Shown here: positions 25,446 through 37,400 of the stretch, one piece after another
How positions within the stretch are numbered: the first letter of the stretch is position 1
Layout: each line of letters opens with the position of its first letter
Assembly (NCBI GenBank): GCA_017591395.1
Contig: WEDG01003382.1
Coordinates: 62,001 to 126,000 of the forward strand
DNA length: 64,000 nt
Direction of reading: 5' to 3'
DNA from: Schistocephalus solidus
Taxonomy: Eukaryota; Platyhelminthes; Cestoda; Diphyllobothriidea; Diphyllobothriidae
The notes under the pieces: model-generated
The model's database searches: none
What the model was told of the DNA's origin: nothing
The model's input: only the letters and a program-made list of their open reading frames with translations
Made by a program: the position numbers and the translations under genes

Positions 25446-28400
25446 AAGACGTTATACCGTACCGGGCATTACGTGGTTATTCCACAGTGGTTGATTGTCT
25501 TCGACCCAAATGTTCATTGAAATTTCGGGTCTGACCCTAAAAAGTCATGTCCGAAGCACCTGACTCCATGTCCTGCACTTAATAATTTCAGAAATTATTT
25601 ACTCGATGTATATATATATATATATATATATTCCACTTGACGTTCCAAAGATGAATATATTATTATAATTCAGCTGATCCCGGCTCGTAGTCTTAGAAAC
25701 CGTCTCTGAGGCGATGGCTGGTGAATGGATGACAGACATCACAATAAAAAATGTTTATCACTAACGCATCCGTCCCTCTCGTAAAATGTCTTTTCTTCAA
25801 TTCGCTAAAGCAAACTTCTCCGTCCTTACAACAGTCTAATCATTTTAGTCTTGGTCATACTGGGTTATCTGTTTGAACCAACCGCGTTCGAAAATTTCGC
25901 ACCGCAGTCCAATTTTTCCCTATCGATTTTTCTCCGTCTTGCGTTACAGTCTGCATTTTAGGTTGCAAGAGCGCTTAGACCTTAATACATAAAAGCTTCT
26001 GCGAATATGCCTCTCCAGAAAGTGTGGTGCGCGTACAATAGATCAAAACATGCTCAAATCTGATTAATAAGAAAGAAGGAAACTGATCGAGCACTAGCAT
26101 CATTTGTTTATTTTAGTTGAGATTTCGGACTCGTACAGGGGTCCTTCGTAAGAGATGACATCGGCGACGAGACGAGCGACAGTTATAGGGGTAATTAGCC
26201 AATCAACGACCGCATGCCTGGATGTGGCTGTGTCGGACTCTGTTTGCTGGTGCCAGATCAATAAATCGAGGAGTCTTGTGCATGTTAAAAATCTCAAAAT
26301 AATAAACAACTGCCTCGAGTACTCGATCAGTCTCTGTCACCCTTGCTTACATCATATCTGAAACTCGAAAATTCACCTTCTCATAGTAAATGCTATGGTA
26401 CCCACGACAGAAGACAGACGACCATTTTTAACTGACTGTGCTGAAAGATTATTCAAGCCCTCCTTAAATGGAGTATGAGCATACTCTTAGCCGGATGACA
26501 GCCGCCAACATACTTTATCAGTAAGCAATCGTTCGGCTACTGCGTATCCTCAGGATGAAGTTAGAAGATGTAAGGTATGGGTTGTTACACCATAGATTGA
26601 AACTTTTTCAGGGTTAATAAAATGGCTTTAACATCAAAAGTCATCTGCAACCCTTGCGACAATTACAACAAGAAAAACTATTATAGAATATTTTCTTTAG
26701 ATGATATTCCTGTGGATCAGTTTTTATAGCAAACATATAACGTAGTCTATTCGACTTTATGCAGATTTCAGCTCAGGCTTACTGTAGCAGAGTCGTAAAA
26801 TAGCGTCGAGCACTATTCACTCTATGACCTCAGGAGAGGAACATTTGGGTCCACAAGTGTTGAATTTTAAAGTCTTATTCTGAGGTTTTGCGCTGCACCA
26901 GACAGGAAAAAGGTGAGGCTGTTATAAGCTGAACGAAACGGGACTTGGCAGAATCAGCTAGATTTAAACTCTACTAAAGAGCTGATTTTTGAATGGCAAT
27001 GCCTTAAGCTCTTTCCCACTATATGTGACGTTTACACTTAAACTAGACCTTTGACCTAAGATGCGTCTTAGTTTTTATGTGCACACTCTGCTGTTCCTCA
27101 ATTCGGTGAAGCATAGCTGTTCCTGGTCGTCGTACAGAAGTGAGAGTCACCCCCTAGCCAAGTGTTTATTGTTTAATTTTTTAGTTGCTCCTAATTTCGT
27201 TGTTGTGATTTTTGAGTAATCACTTGATTTACGGTGAGAGTGTTAAATGTCCTTTTTTCTCCGATTTCATGTACTCCCAATGTTATCTTCTTCGGCTCAC
27301 ATAGAGAGAAAATGTCCTCGAGTGGATATTGCAACCCTTATTTGAAACGCGCTACCCCTACTTGCAAATTTGGGGAATATCCTCTCGTTGGTTTCCTCCG
27401 CCTAGGGTCATGTCGCATGCCCGCTGAATCACTCTGCCTATCACGAATACTTCTGCCGATGCTTAAATTTTAGGCGTACCCCACAGTGTCATACTAGATT
27501 CGGTGCTGGTTTATCGTACCTAGCGGTCGTTCACAGGCGTCCAATGACCTTTTAGGCTTCCTTCTATGTGGTAGCTAAGTAGGTTAACACGGAGTACTTC
27601 CTTCGACGGCCATTTCGGTCTGTCAACAGCTCTACGATTCTCCTGTCTAAAACTCACTCCGTGTTTTTTTCTTCTGAAGGAGAATACCGCCATTTCAATG
27701 GTCAACCTGTTGGACCCTCCTCCACAGAACGACATGTCGTCAATGAGTGATGCAAGTGCCTGCCCGACTCTATCGTGTAAGCTTGACTCGCCATTCACGT
27801 CTCCCTGTGTATGTTTTTGAGACCTCAGCTGCATATTCCAAATTCCCTCGTGGGGAATGGCAAGGACACACATATCAAAACGTCCGCCTTCTTTACGAAA
27901 TTACGTTTCCTACTCAGAACATAAATCCGCGTCTCTAGTACTAATTGACTTAGAAATAAATAATACTTTCATTTTAGGTTTCTTGCATGAGTTCAGTATT
28001 TCCTGGGACTTTGCTCCGATTGCCCACGCCGAAAATAGGAACATAACGTCAAAATTCAAATGACGCGCTCGGAGACAGGATCATGTGGTTAACGGTTAGC
28101 ATTTGCCATTAGTGAGCTGCGCTCAATGATGCTAAACACTAACAATTGCTCCTACGAAATCGCAGCGTCGCGAAATCGGAGAATGAGGGTATCTTGTTTG
28201 TTTTACTCACTGCCATGTTAGTCTATGAGTTAGTCCCCACTCTTCAACCAGAATTTCGGGGTATTGCATCCGTTGTATGTTCTGCGGTCAGCGATCAACC
28301 TAACTACTCCCCTTTGGTATTCCTACGGTTTTGACTGAGCAGACGATTTGGCAACTGGTCTAGAGCAACTAATCCAAAGGTCCCAGGAGGCTGCCGTTTT

Positions 28401-31400
28401 GATATCAACCTCTCTCGGCGACCCCTCAACGGAATATGGACTCGCCGATCTGTAGTTCAGAAATCATGATCATTATTAAAACGTCCGCCTAAACCTCGGA
28501 TTGGAAGTAAATTTGACCCACTCTGTTCGTTTGCGTACAACCACCGGTTTGTGATATTTGTTAATTTTTCTGTTTGATCAGATGAATCACGCGCTTCCGG
28601 GGGAACAGACCTAGTAACGCCACTGCCAGACCCATTTTTCACCTCCACTAGTGCCCTCACCAATGAGTGCACCGCAACCTGTGGCGCCCTCCCGAACATC
28701 ATCGCCAGCCAGCGAGAACAGCCAACCGTTTCTTTTGGGCCGTCTCGTGTGCAACCTGCTGTCTCATCGGCAGTCCAACACTCTCTAACAGACCTCAAAT
28801 CCGGCGCTCGGGAGGTGGTTGGCAAGTTGATCTCCGAGGCACTTGCTGTCACCACGCCTAAAGCGGTCACGACAGCTGCGGCGTCGGCCATCCCCGAGGT
28901 CTCCTACTCTTCCTCGGAAGAGGAAAGTGAGGAGTTCTACGACACCCACGAAAACCCTCACACCTTTTCACCTACGGCGTCAGTGCGTGGGGAGGATTTT
29001 ACTACAATTTCCGTTTGTTCCAGCAGTCTGTAAGTTACCGCCCCCTCAAGCGTGTTCTCTTTCGGCTTTCACGCACTGTTCCCTCTGCCGCCACTTTCCT
29101 CGCGGTCTCATCCGTCTTCTATAGCGTTAGGCCAGATGTGGTCTTAAAACGCACGCTCATAAGCTCTAGTTCCTGCTGGATTATGTTATTTTAAATTGGG
29201 ACGAACTAGGTTTACTAGGTTATGGTGTAGTTCAATTATCGAATTTACTCCCAACCCTGTCGCCATGACCAAGTTTGCTCAAAGTTGACCATCGTTCTGG
29301 GTAACTAGGAGCCCTGTTTTAGGTAGATTTAACACATTTTGTGGATGACATTCATGCGTAGTCATCAATGACTTTAGATCACTTCACACGTCAGTACTTC
29401 GTAGGGTATTTTTGTCCAACCATGATTATATTTTATAGCCCACTCCTCTCGTGCTCTCATCGTTGTGTGATCCGCCGAACTGTGGTCTGATACACGAGAA
29501 TTACGTGGTCAGCGCGTGTATGGTCCGCGTAAACGGGGCAAGTCAAAGTTATTTTCTCGGATAATGTTCCTCGTCGATTCTGACGGTCAAACTATTGACT
29601 GTCATTAACCTTTTGTCGGGACACAGGCCACTCTTCCGACCATACAACATTTCCTGTCTGTCCTACAAGTGCTTTTTACGCTTCTTTTAGCATTCCGAGT
29701 GACCATTTTCCTCCGGAAGACTCAGTTAAACTTTGGCCTTGTTTGTTATTTCTTCACATAAAACGCGCGGTGTAAATCCCTCTCCTTTCACTATTACTTG
29801 TCCGCTTAGGATGAATGTTTATTGGTGATAACGATATCTTCTATCATCACCCCATGTCTCCACTCTACAGGCTCCTTAAGACACGTCGATCAACATGTCC
29901 CCATTTGTACTTTTGACAATGTCACATGGTGTCTATAACTTAAGCCGAGATATTCCGAAATTTTGGCATTACTCTTATAGTCTAGCGGCTTTTCCAGCTG
30001 CATAAGTTGCTACCGGTCCAATTCCTTGCCGTTATCTAGTTTCTTTTGAAACAGTTCCATATGAGTTTTCAAACGTTCTGCTGCGTGAAGGCGATTGTTA
30101 TTTAACCTGTTTGTCGGTTCGAGAAGCTGCACGGCCTCGGATGTTTAATTTTCCTTTCAAATAGGAAATTCCTACTTTGGGACAATTTCGCTATTAGTCC
30201 TTGCCGTATGGGTGGCATCGGCCTACGTCATGTTTATCAAAACCTTTAACAGAAGACAGACCTTGGATATCCTTACCCATGCAATCTGAGCTGACCCCTG
30301 TGAGAGCTTTATCTGTCCGCGGGGACACGTCGTGTGCGGCACGCGTAGTCGAGCTGTTCAACTTTGTCAGCCACTGCGCCCGGGCCCGCCCTCGGTATAG
30401 TTTGCGGTCTCTACGTAGAAAAATGAGGACTGTCTGAACTGCTCTCTCATTAGGAAAGATTACGGATACATTTCGCGCTATCTCTTAATATTATCGAAAC
30501 ATGAACTGTTTTGTGGTGATGACCTTGACCGTTTACGTCTTTCGGTAGTACAATTTCAAAATAGATTATAATCTTGCATGTGGACAGGGCTTTCGTAGTT
30601 TTAGGTACCCTGTTGCTAAAACACCCTGATTATGTCAGGTATTTTTGATAAATAGCTACTGATGGTTGCACTGCGTAAGGTTGCAAATTGCATCCTTAAA
30701 ATGATTTAAGATAGCCTACTGACTTTTTTGCTGTTTCAAAGCGAATTTGTTTTTCACTGATCGTTTACCCGAAGAAACCGTTAAATATTTTCAGATTACT
30801 TAAAGTTGTCGGTGGCAATTTATCATTCAGAGAAAAGAATTTGTAACAAACTTACGCTAAATCGTTGAACGCTTTTACTGTTTTAATAACAGTTGCTGTT
30901 ATCATCAGGAGGAGGGAGTGTGTATACGGTAAAAAATCAATAAGCTGTCGGCATATCGGAAGAAAGTCTGAGAAAAACAATTGGGTAACTAAGATTCCAG
31001 AAAGTATTATGGAATTAGCACGACGCTATTCAAGACGTAGACAAAGGTGCATAGGATAGTTCTCCTTGCAGATTTTTTTTTCCGGTTAACAACCATGACG
31101 AGAACACTTCAATGTACGGTCGACAGCCTTCTCCAGAGTAAACTTACTTTTGTTTAAATACTAAGTGAATTACAGTCAGGTTAGTTTTAAGCGGAAATCA
31201 TGACGATTTTGGCATACTAGGAAGCAGTTCAGGAGGAGGAGGTGCGATCGCTGGAACAAGAAGTTTATTGGCCTGACGTTTCGGATTCTTTTTCGAACCC
31301 ATCAAAGTGCGCAGTATTTACAGAACGTAGTGACCACACGATAACATACGTACTACAATTAGCAGCTCTCGCGATCACCACTGCGGGTCGCAATTTATGT

Positions 31401-34400
31401 GATGATTGCTTGGCTGTCCGCGTCCGAGTTGTTACTTGCCGTGATTTCATCATCCATGTTGGATGTTGACGTGATAGTTATCCGGCCATTAGACTCACTG
31501 CCATTGGAGGCGTTGGCCGCCCGCGTCCTCCCCACGTGAGTCATCCCCCTACTTAGTTGATGCCTCAGCACAGAATATGGGAACGGGGGTTCATTGCGCT
31601 TGTTGATGGACCGCAGGCCTAAGAAAAATGACTCGAACAGCTTACGGCTCACATGGTTATCACCTCTTGGGAGGATTTCGACCTCGTGAAACTGGAAAAT
31701 ATGGTTCGGTCCCGTCGAGTATGCTGCAAACTGAAAGCTAGTGTCTAGCCTCCTGTCCGCAGCTGCGTGCTCGGCATTCGCGTCCAGAGTAATCTCCCGA
31801 TTGCTTTTTCCACAACTGCACTTGATTCGGTAAACAACCAAACGTTTCCTGCCTTGTCAGTGGATCTTTTGGCCTAATCACCTGCTGCCTGTTGGTTGCC
31901 TGTGCCCTGTTTGGAATGAGAAGGCGGCTACCGGTTTTTGAACCTTTCTTCACGTGCGGAGGAGCTCGCCAACATTTAGGACCGGTTAGATTTTATCTCT
32001 CATGTCGTTTGCGTGGGCAGACATTCGCTCTAGGTACCCGTCGAAGATATTGTACTTCAGCAACCTTGGCTTCCTTTTCACTTCAATGTGTCTCAACGCA
32101 CCGGTATAGCTCCCTTACGCAACTGCATTTATGACTGATTGGGTCGTCGCCGTTGAATTTCAGTACTTGCGTCGCATTTTTCGCTTTTTTGAGCACTTTG
32201 GTTTTTAGACAACCGCAATCTTTGCGGCAAACGAGGACATCCATAAAGACCAGCTGGTTGTTTTCTTCCTCCTCCATTGTAAATTGAATGTCTGGGAAGA
32301 CGAAATTGAAACGTTTTGAATGGCAGTACCTTTTCTCCCGTTTGTTGACGACGAAGGTATCATCCACATACCGAGCCCTGAATTTTGGTCTGTGTTGTCG
32401 GAAAACCAGCGGCCCCAACCGTCGCAAGACTGCCTTGGCTATGAGCCCTGAAATCGACGAACCCGTTGGTGTGCCCTTCACCTGCTCATAAATTGTTCCG
32501 TCGAATATAAAGTATGTCTTGAGATAGAACTTCAGGAGTTGGAGGATTTTTGCGTGTCCGAGGCGATTCTCCATTTCATCTTATTTGTCTCGTATGAGTA
32601 TTTCGATAGTCTCAGCTGCCAGGGTCTATTGAATAGAAGTAAAAAGGGACGTGACATCAAAATATGCCATGAGGTCGTTTGGCAGGAGGCTTACCCCTTT
32701 ACGTTTTTGCAAGAATTATGTTGAGGAGCTGACTGTGGTATCCGAATCAGCGGTTAGAAATTTGAGGCGCCGAAACAGTCGCTTTGCCAATCCGTAGGTT
32801 GGAGTGCCTTTGAGTGATACGATTGGCCGGAGGGGAGCACCCTCTTTGTGCACTTTTGGGAGACCATGGAATCGGAACAGGGCCGTTTCTTGCGCTCTCG
32901 CCATGCGCCGGTCGGTGATATTGTACCATTGCCAATAGCGTTGTATTGATCTCGCTTGTTAGCGTTTTCATTGGGTTGGACTCGCTTGGGACATAGGACT
33001 GACGATCCTCCAAGAAGCTTTCGGCTTTTAGAATATCTTCAGTCCTGTCCAATGCGACTGTAGAACGCATCTTGTCCGCAGACACGATAACGAGGTCGTT
33101 GTTGACCCGAGTTCCTAAAGTGCACCACGGCCTATGAGTCATGCGGCGCGATGACAATTGGTGTTGAATTTGGTTCATCGCTTCGTTTGTCGCATCCGTC
33201 TGGCTGAGGATTGACCATTATCTGCCGCTGTCTCTGATGATGGTTTCGAGTGAGAATGCGAAAACCACACTCGGTACCAAATGAATGTTTTTGTAGTAGT
33301 GACAGATTACGTCTTCTTCAAATGTCACACTTAAGAAAGGGTATCTTTCCGTTTCAGACAATTTCGTGATTATTAGATTTATTTATTTATGCTGCTTATG
33401 GAGCATACCATATGGTCCATATTCATTGCAAAATGTTTAGCCATATAAGACTTATTTTTAATGGCGTAGTGTATGATATTCTGTACACTGAAAGCATACG
33501 TCATGTAGTTTGTAAACTCTAAGTGCAAGTGTGACTGCGGGTCCGGTTCAAAGTTATTGAAAAATTGATAAAAGTTTTTTTAACCGAAGGATACCTTTTC
33601 TTTGAGCAGAAAATTAGAAAAAAGCGTAAGTTTCTACCAAATGACTATGAGAAAGAATATTTTGGTTTCAGTTTCTTTAATCTCCTCAGTAAGTAGTGCT
33701 CTGACTGGGATTCAAGCCTTTGGAAGAAAGCTTTGTATGCTCGTAGGCTATGCATGATATTTTAACTTATGAGGGTATCACAAATTAATGGTAAAATTAA
33801 CACCACGTCACTTGTCATTTTTCATCGAGTGAGGTTTTTGTAAGCAGCCGGAAAGAAGCTCATTTAAAAGCCGGCAGTCTGGAATGACTGAAATATCTTA
33901 GGATTCGGCTGCACGTTAATCACTATTACAACCCCATCCAGATCACTCTTTATAATCAAAGCATGTTTTAAAATGTCGGTTAAAATTCCGCAGCAAGGGC
34001 CAGATATTGTACGTTAAATCTCGTTTAACGTCTTCAGTTTACCCGAGTAGTCGTCTATTTAGATCAAAGTATTTTGGTCTCACCGTGTCTCAGATAACCT
34101 GAATATGCGAACATCGATTGATTTGGTCAAGTTTTAAAACGACGGAATTTCTTACAATAGGTCCAACACTTACGCAATTCTCTACGTTCTGCAGGAGAGT
34201 TCATATCGCTTGTTTTCGTATAATGTAATAACCATTGGATGGAATACTTCCTTTTGAATGGTACGGTGTTCCCTTTGATTACGTCAATGCGGCTTTTGCT
34301 CTTGAGTATACGTGCCTTTTCGGCTACTGTTACTGTCCTTTAGGTCGTACATCGACGCACTCTTTTTCTGGTTGGTTAAAGTCAGTGCCACGTGAAAGCA

Positions 34401-37400
34401 TACTTTGCGTCAGTGGTGATCATCCACTTCTGCATTGTTTTGTTATGTACCCGCGCACGTGAACACATGCATACACGAGCCGCTATTAGTCGTCATCACC
34501 AGATGCGCAAGTCTGTGCTATTGGTCGCGCTGCAGGCAGAAGGTTGTTCCATCATCATTCCACCATCTCACGCCAGCAACATCGTCAGAATGCGTGGAGC
34601 GTTGTCACCGACGTCCTTCCTCTTTTTCTCTTCTGCGAGTCTTATTCGTCTGTTATATTTGTATCTTAGTCACTGCTATTAATTCCTCGTCATCTGCTTT
34701 GGATGTTAAGCATCGAAGGGGAACTCGAGCGGCTTTCAGCCCAGGACTCCTCGGAGACCCTCTACTCCGTGCCCGTCCAGCCGACCGACGCGCCATTCCC
34801 TGCAGGCTCCTTCGGCAACTGTGTGCCCACGGCGGCCGTCGGTTGGCAGAGTTCCAATATTGTGCCCCGGAAGTATGCCAAAATCTTCGCTTCTGATGCC
34901 CTCTATGATGAAGATGATGAGAAAGATCGTGAGTGAATTTTAATTTGCATTATGTCGTTATTTAATGACTTTTGGGTACAATTATGGGTCGTTATCTTAT
35001 GAATCGTAGTAGACGGGGCAGAGGAAGCTCTCTCCGGGAGTTGCGAACTAGTTAGTGAAAACTGTATTTGTCCTGTTGCATCTGACGCAGTTTCAAGTAC
35101 AAATTTGTGAGATTTGTTCAAGGTGGGAATCCGATTACAGTTGATCCCCGTCTATTCGCGGTCCCGTATTCGTTGATTTTCTCCATAGCTTAAGGTAATG
35201 CAAAATTATTTTGAAATGATATTACAGTGCGGTGGATTTGGTATTTGAACATTAAAATAGGCAGTTCTAACAGTTTTTAGAGGAGTCTCAAGCAATCGAG
35301 GATTTCAGCTCTTCGCGGGTAACTGTGCTCTATAACCACCGCGAATACAGGGGCTCGTTGGGGAAAGACTTAAAGCTAACTGACATTATTACCTTACTGG
35401 ACCAAACCTTAAGCAGCCAGTTTCTCGCGCACGAACCTGGCGAACGAATATTCGAGAACGACCACCTGAGCGCTGACTGGGTGTGCCGCAGGGCAAAATG
35501 TTTGCTCTATGTGTTCCCCAGCTGCACTCTAAAAATTTTTCGACAGCCTTTACATCGATATGATACAGTGACATAAAGTCACTGTCGTGGTTCCTTTTCG
35601 TTGTTAAGAAACGATTCAGTAATTTAGACGATTCCAATTGTCAACCTCCCTTTGGTAGACTTGTTTTTCTGTGAAATTGTTCCCAATAGAAGTTCGTCTA
35701 CAATCAGTTTACAGGAATTGGGACCGGCGTTCTACCATCGGTATGATGTTAGCGTGCATCCACATACCTTGCATGGCTGTTGTGAAGCCACCTTGTCGGG
35801 TGAGATGGTGTCCACTCATCACCTTAACTGTTAACTTCCGTGTACTGATTTTAACCCTTACCCTACTCCGTTTCTCGTATGTCTGACAGTCTGTGGAAAT
35901 AGAACTATGCAACAACCAAAGCTGGAAAATGAATAAACAAGCCTATTTTTAAGTTTTCTACTTTTACTTACTACCGTCTTTGCTTCATATTGTTGTTCCT
36001 GTGGCATGACCGCCGTTGTGCTTCTTTAAAAGCAACCATCAGCTACCCTCAGACTTCCATTAGTGAATATCTGTTCCTAAAGGAGGCGTCCCATGCGACG
36101 CCAAAAGCTGATTTGTTCACTTTAACCACTAAGAGTCTACGAGCAATGATCACCTAAGTGCAGGAAGCATTGAAAATCCTCTTCATGAATTCTTCTAGAC
36201 GAACCCCTGACTACTAATGCCTTACGCGTCTCTTCGACTCAATACACAACAATGATCAATCGTACCTTGCTAGAAAGAGTGTCAGTATTTTCGCTGATTG
36301 TGAAGGTCAGTCTAACTTCCTCTTAGTAAATAAATACCTCAAATACGAAAGAAACCAGTCATTAGCAGCACATTTTATAGTGCTGACAATGACTGTCAAG
36401 GCTTGAATTGTAACAGTTCCTTCACAATCAATCTGCCCCTACCTACTAACCGCCTGGTTTCTCCTCGTATTCTTTGCTAAAAGATCTTTCGGTAGTTTTA
36501 CGTGCGCAGTCTCAGCACATACAGCCCTTTTGCCATAGTTCAGGTGCTAAAACCCTCTCCTCAACAAATATCTTTCGGTGTTTCGGTCATTGGTACGCGC
36601 TCATCGTCAAGATTTAAAACGCGGAATAAATGGAAGACATACGTACCGATAATTCGCCCGTCAAACCAGACAGTGGCCCCTAGCCTGGGGAGGTAGCACA
36701 ACATCGGCTCTAATAAAGGTAACTTGCGACGTATCAACCTTGTCCTCTTTTCAAACCCACTGGGCATCAATGGCAAGAGTATGTCAAGATGGCTGTGGTT
36801 GGACCAACCCAGCATAAAGCTCCACTCCACAGGCAACGCCACACAACATTTAATTTTCTATAACCTGATCGTAGATGGAGGAACATTGCAGTTATGCCCA
36901 TGAGACTTCATCGACCAACCAAAAAAGTTACTGGGTTGTGGCTGTCCCGCTCGACTTTGCTTCGAATAGTCATCATTGTGAGCTAGGCACAAGTTGAAGT
37001 CAGAAAAAGGACTAATCGCTTAATAAAGCCATTCACCACATGCGAATGTAAATCCACTTTCTGAAAATGTAAACATAGTTTAATTAAAAATGAAGAAAAT
37101 TCGTGCAATGCAGGCCACTATTTAAACTTTGTTCATAGTGGTAGAAAACAGGAACGGTTGCAAAAAATTATACCTAGCCATAACCTTAATCATAACTCCA
37201 ACCTTGATCTCCCTGGAATTTAGCGCAGCACCACCTGTATTACAAGATGCTCCTATTCCTCTGTCTTGCGCGAATTAGGCACGTTCTACTAAGTATGATA
37301 AACGAATTTTAAAAAATCCGTGTTTGATCATCCACGTGTGTAAGTTCTTTCATTATTTGGTCCGCCGTTAACCGTTAGATATCGAGGTTTTTGTCGAAGT

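Larger units (their letters stand above)
22918..28581 (+). other. OSBPL9 intron region (about 5.7 kb), probably containing an unseen exon
   Basis: Holds two tRNA-derived repeats (24730, 25225), AT microsatellites (25376-25441, 25608-25630) and a short hammerhead-bearing repeat (26100-26310, minus). A stretch at 23460-23850 has compositional bias towards coding but no identity. Because the flanking exons disagree in phase, at least one exon with length one more than a multiple of three probably lies here. I could not find it. Confidence 0.6.
29030..34710 (+). other. OSBPL9 intron (about 5.7 kb)
   Basis: Contains the antisense PLE (31236-33190), the inverted hammerhead piece (33222-33263) and dispersed repeat X (33330-34025). 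29030-31235 holds nothing recognised apart from a CG-rich patch at 30200-30440. 34025-34710 holds nothing recognised. Confidence 0.7.

Noticed and set aside
25225..25494. Open frame with a Tyr-Ile run
   Set aside because: Read-through of a TA microsatellite next to a tRNA-like repeat.
28340..28463. Possible OSBPL9 exon coding [20 protein letters not shown]
   Set aside because: The amino-acid pattern is attractive, but neither end gives a phase compatible with the exon at 22867 or that at 28582, and the donor (gtagtt) is weak. Left as an open candidate only.
30200..30440. CG-rich patch with an open frame
   Set aside because: Composition stands out slightly, but the translation has no motif and no RNA gene fold was evident by eye.
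36561..36842. 93-residue minus-strand open frame
   Set aside because: No recognisable motif, no splice context, no second copy in the window.
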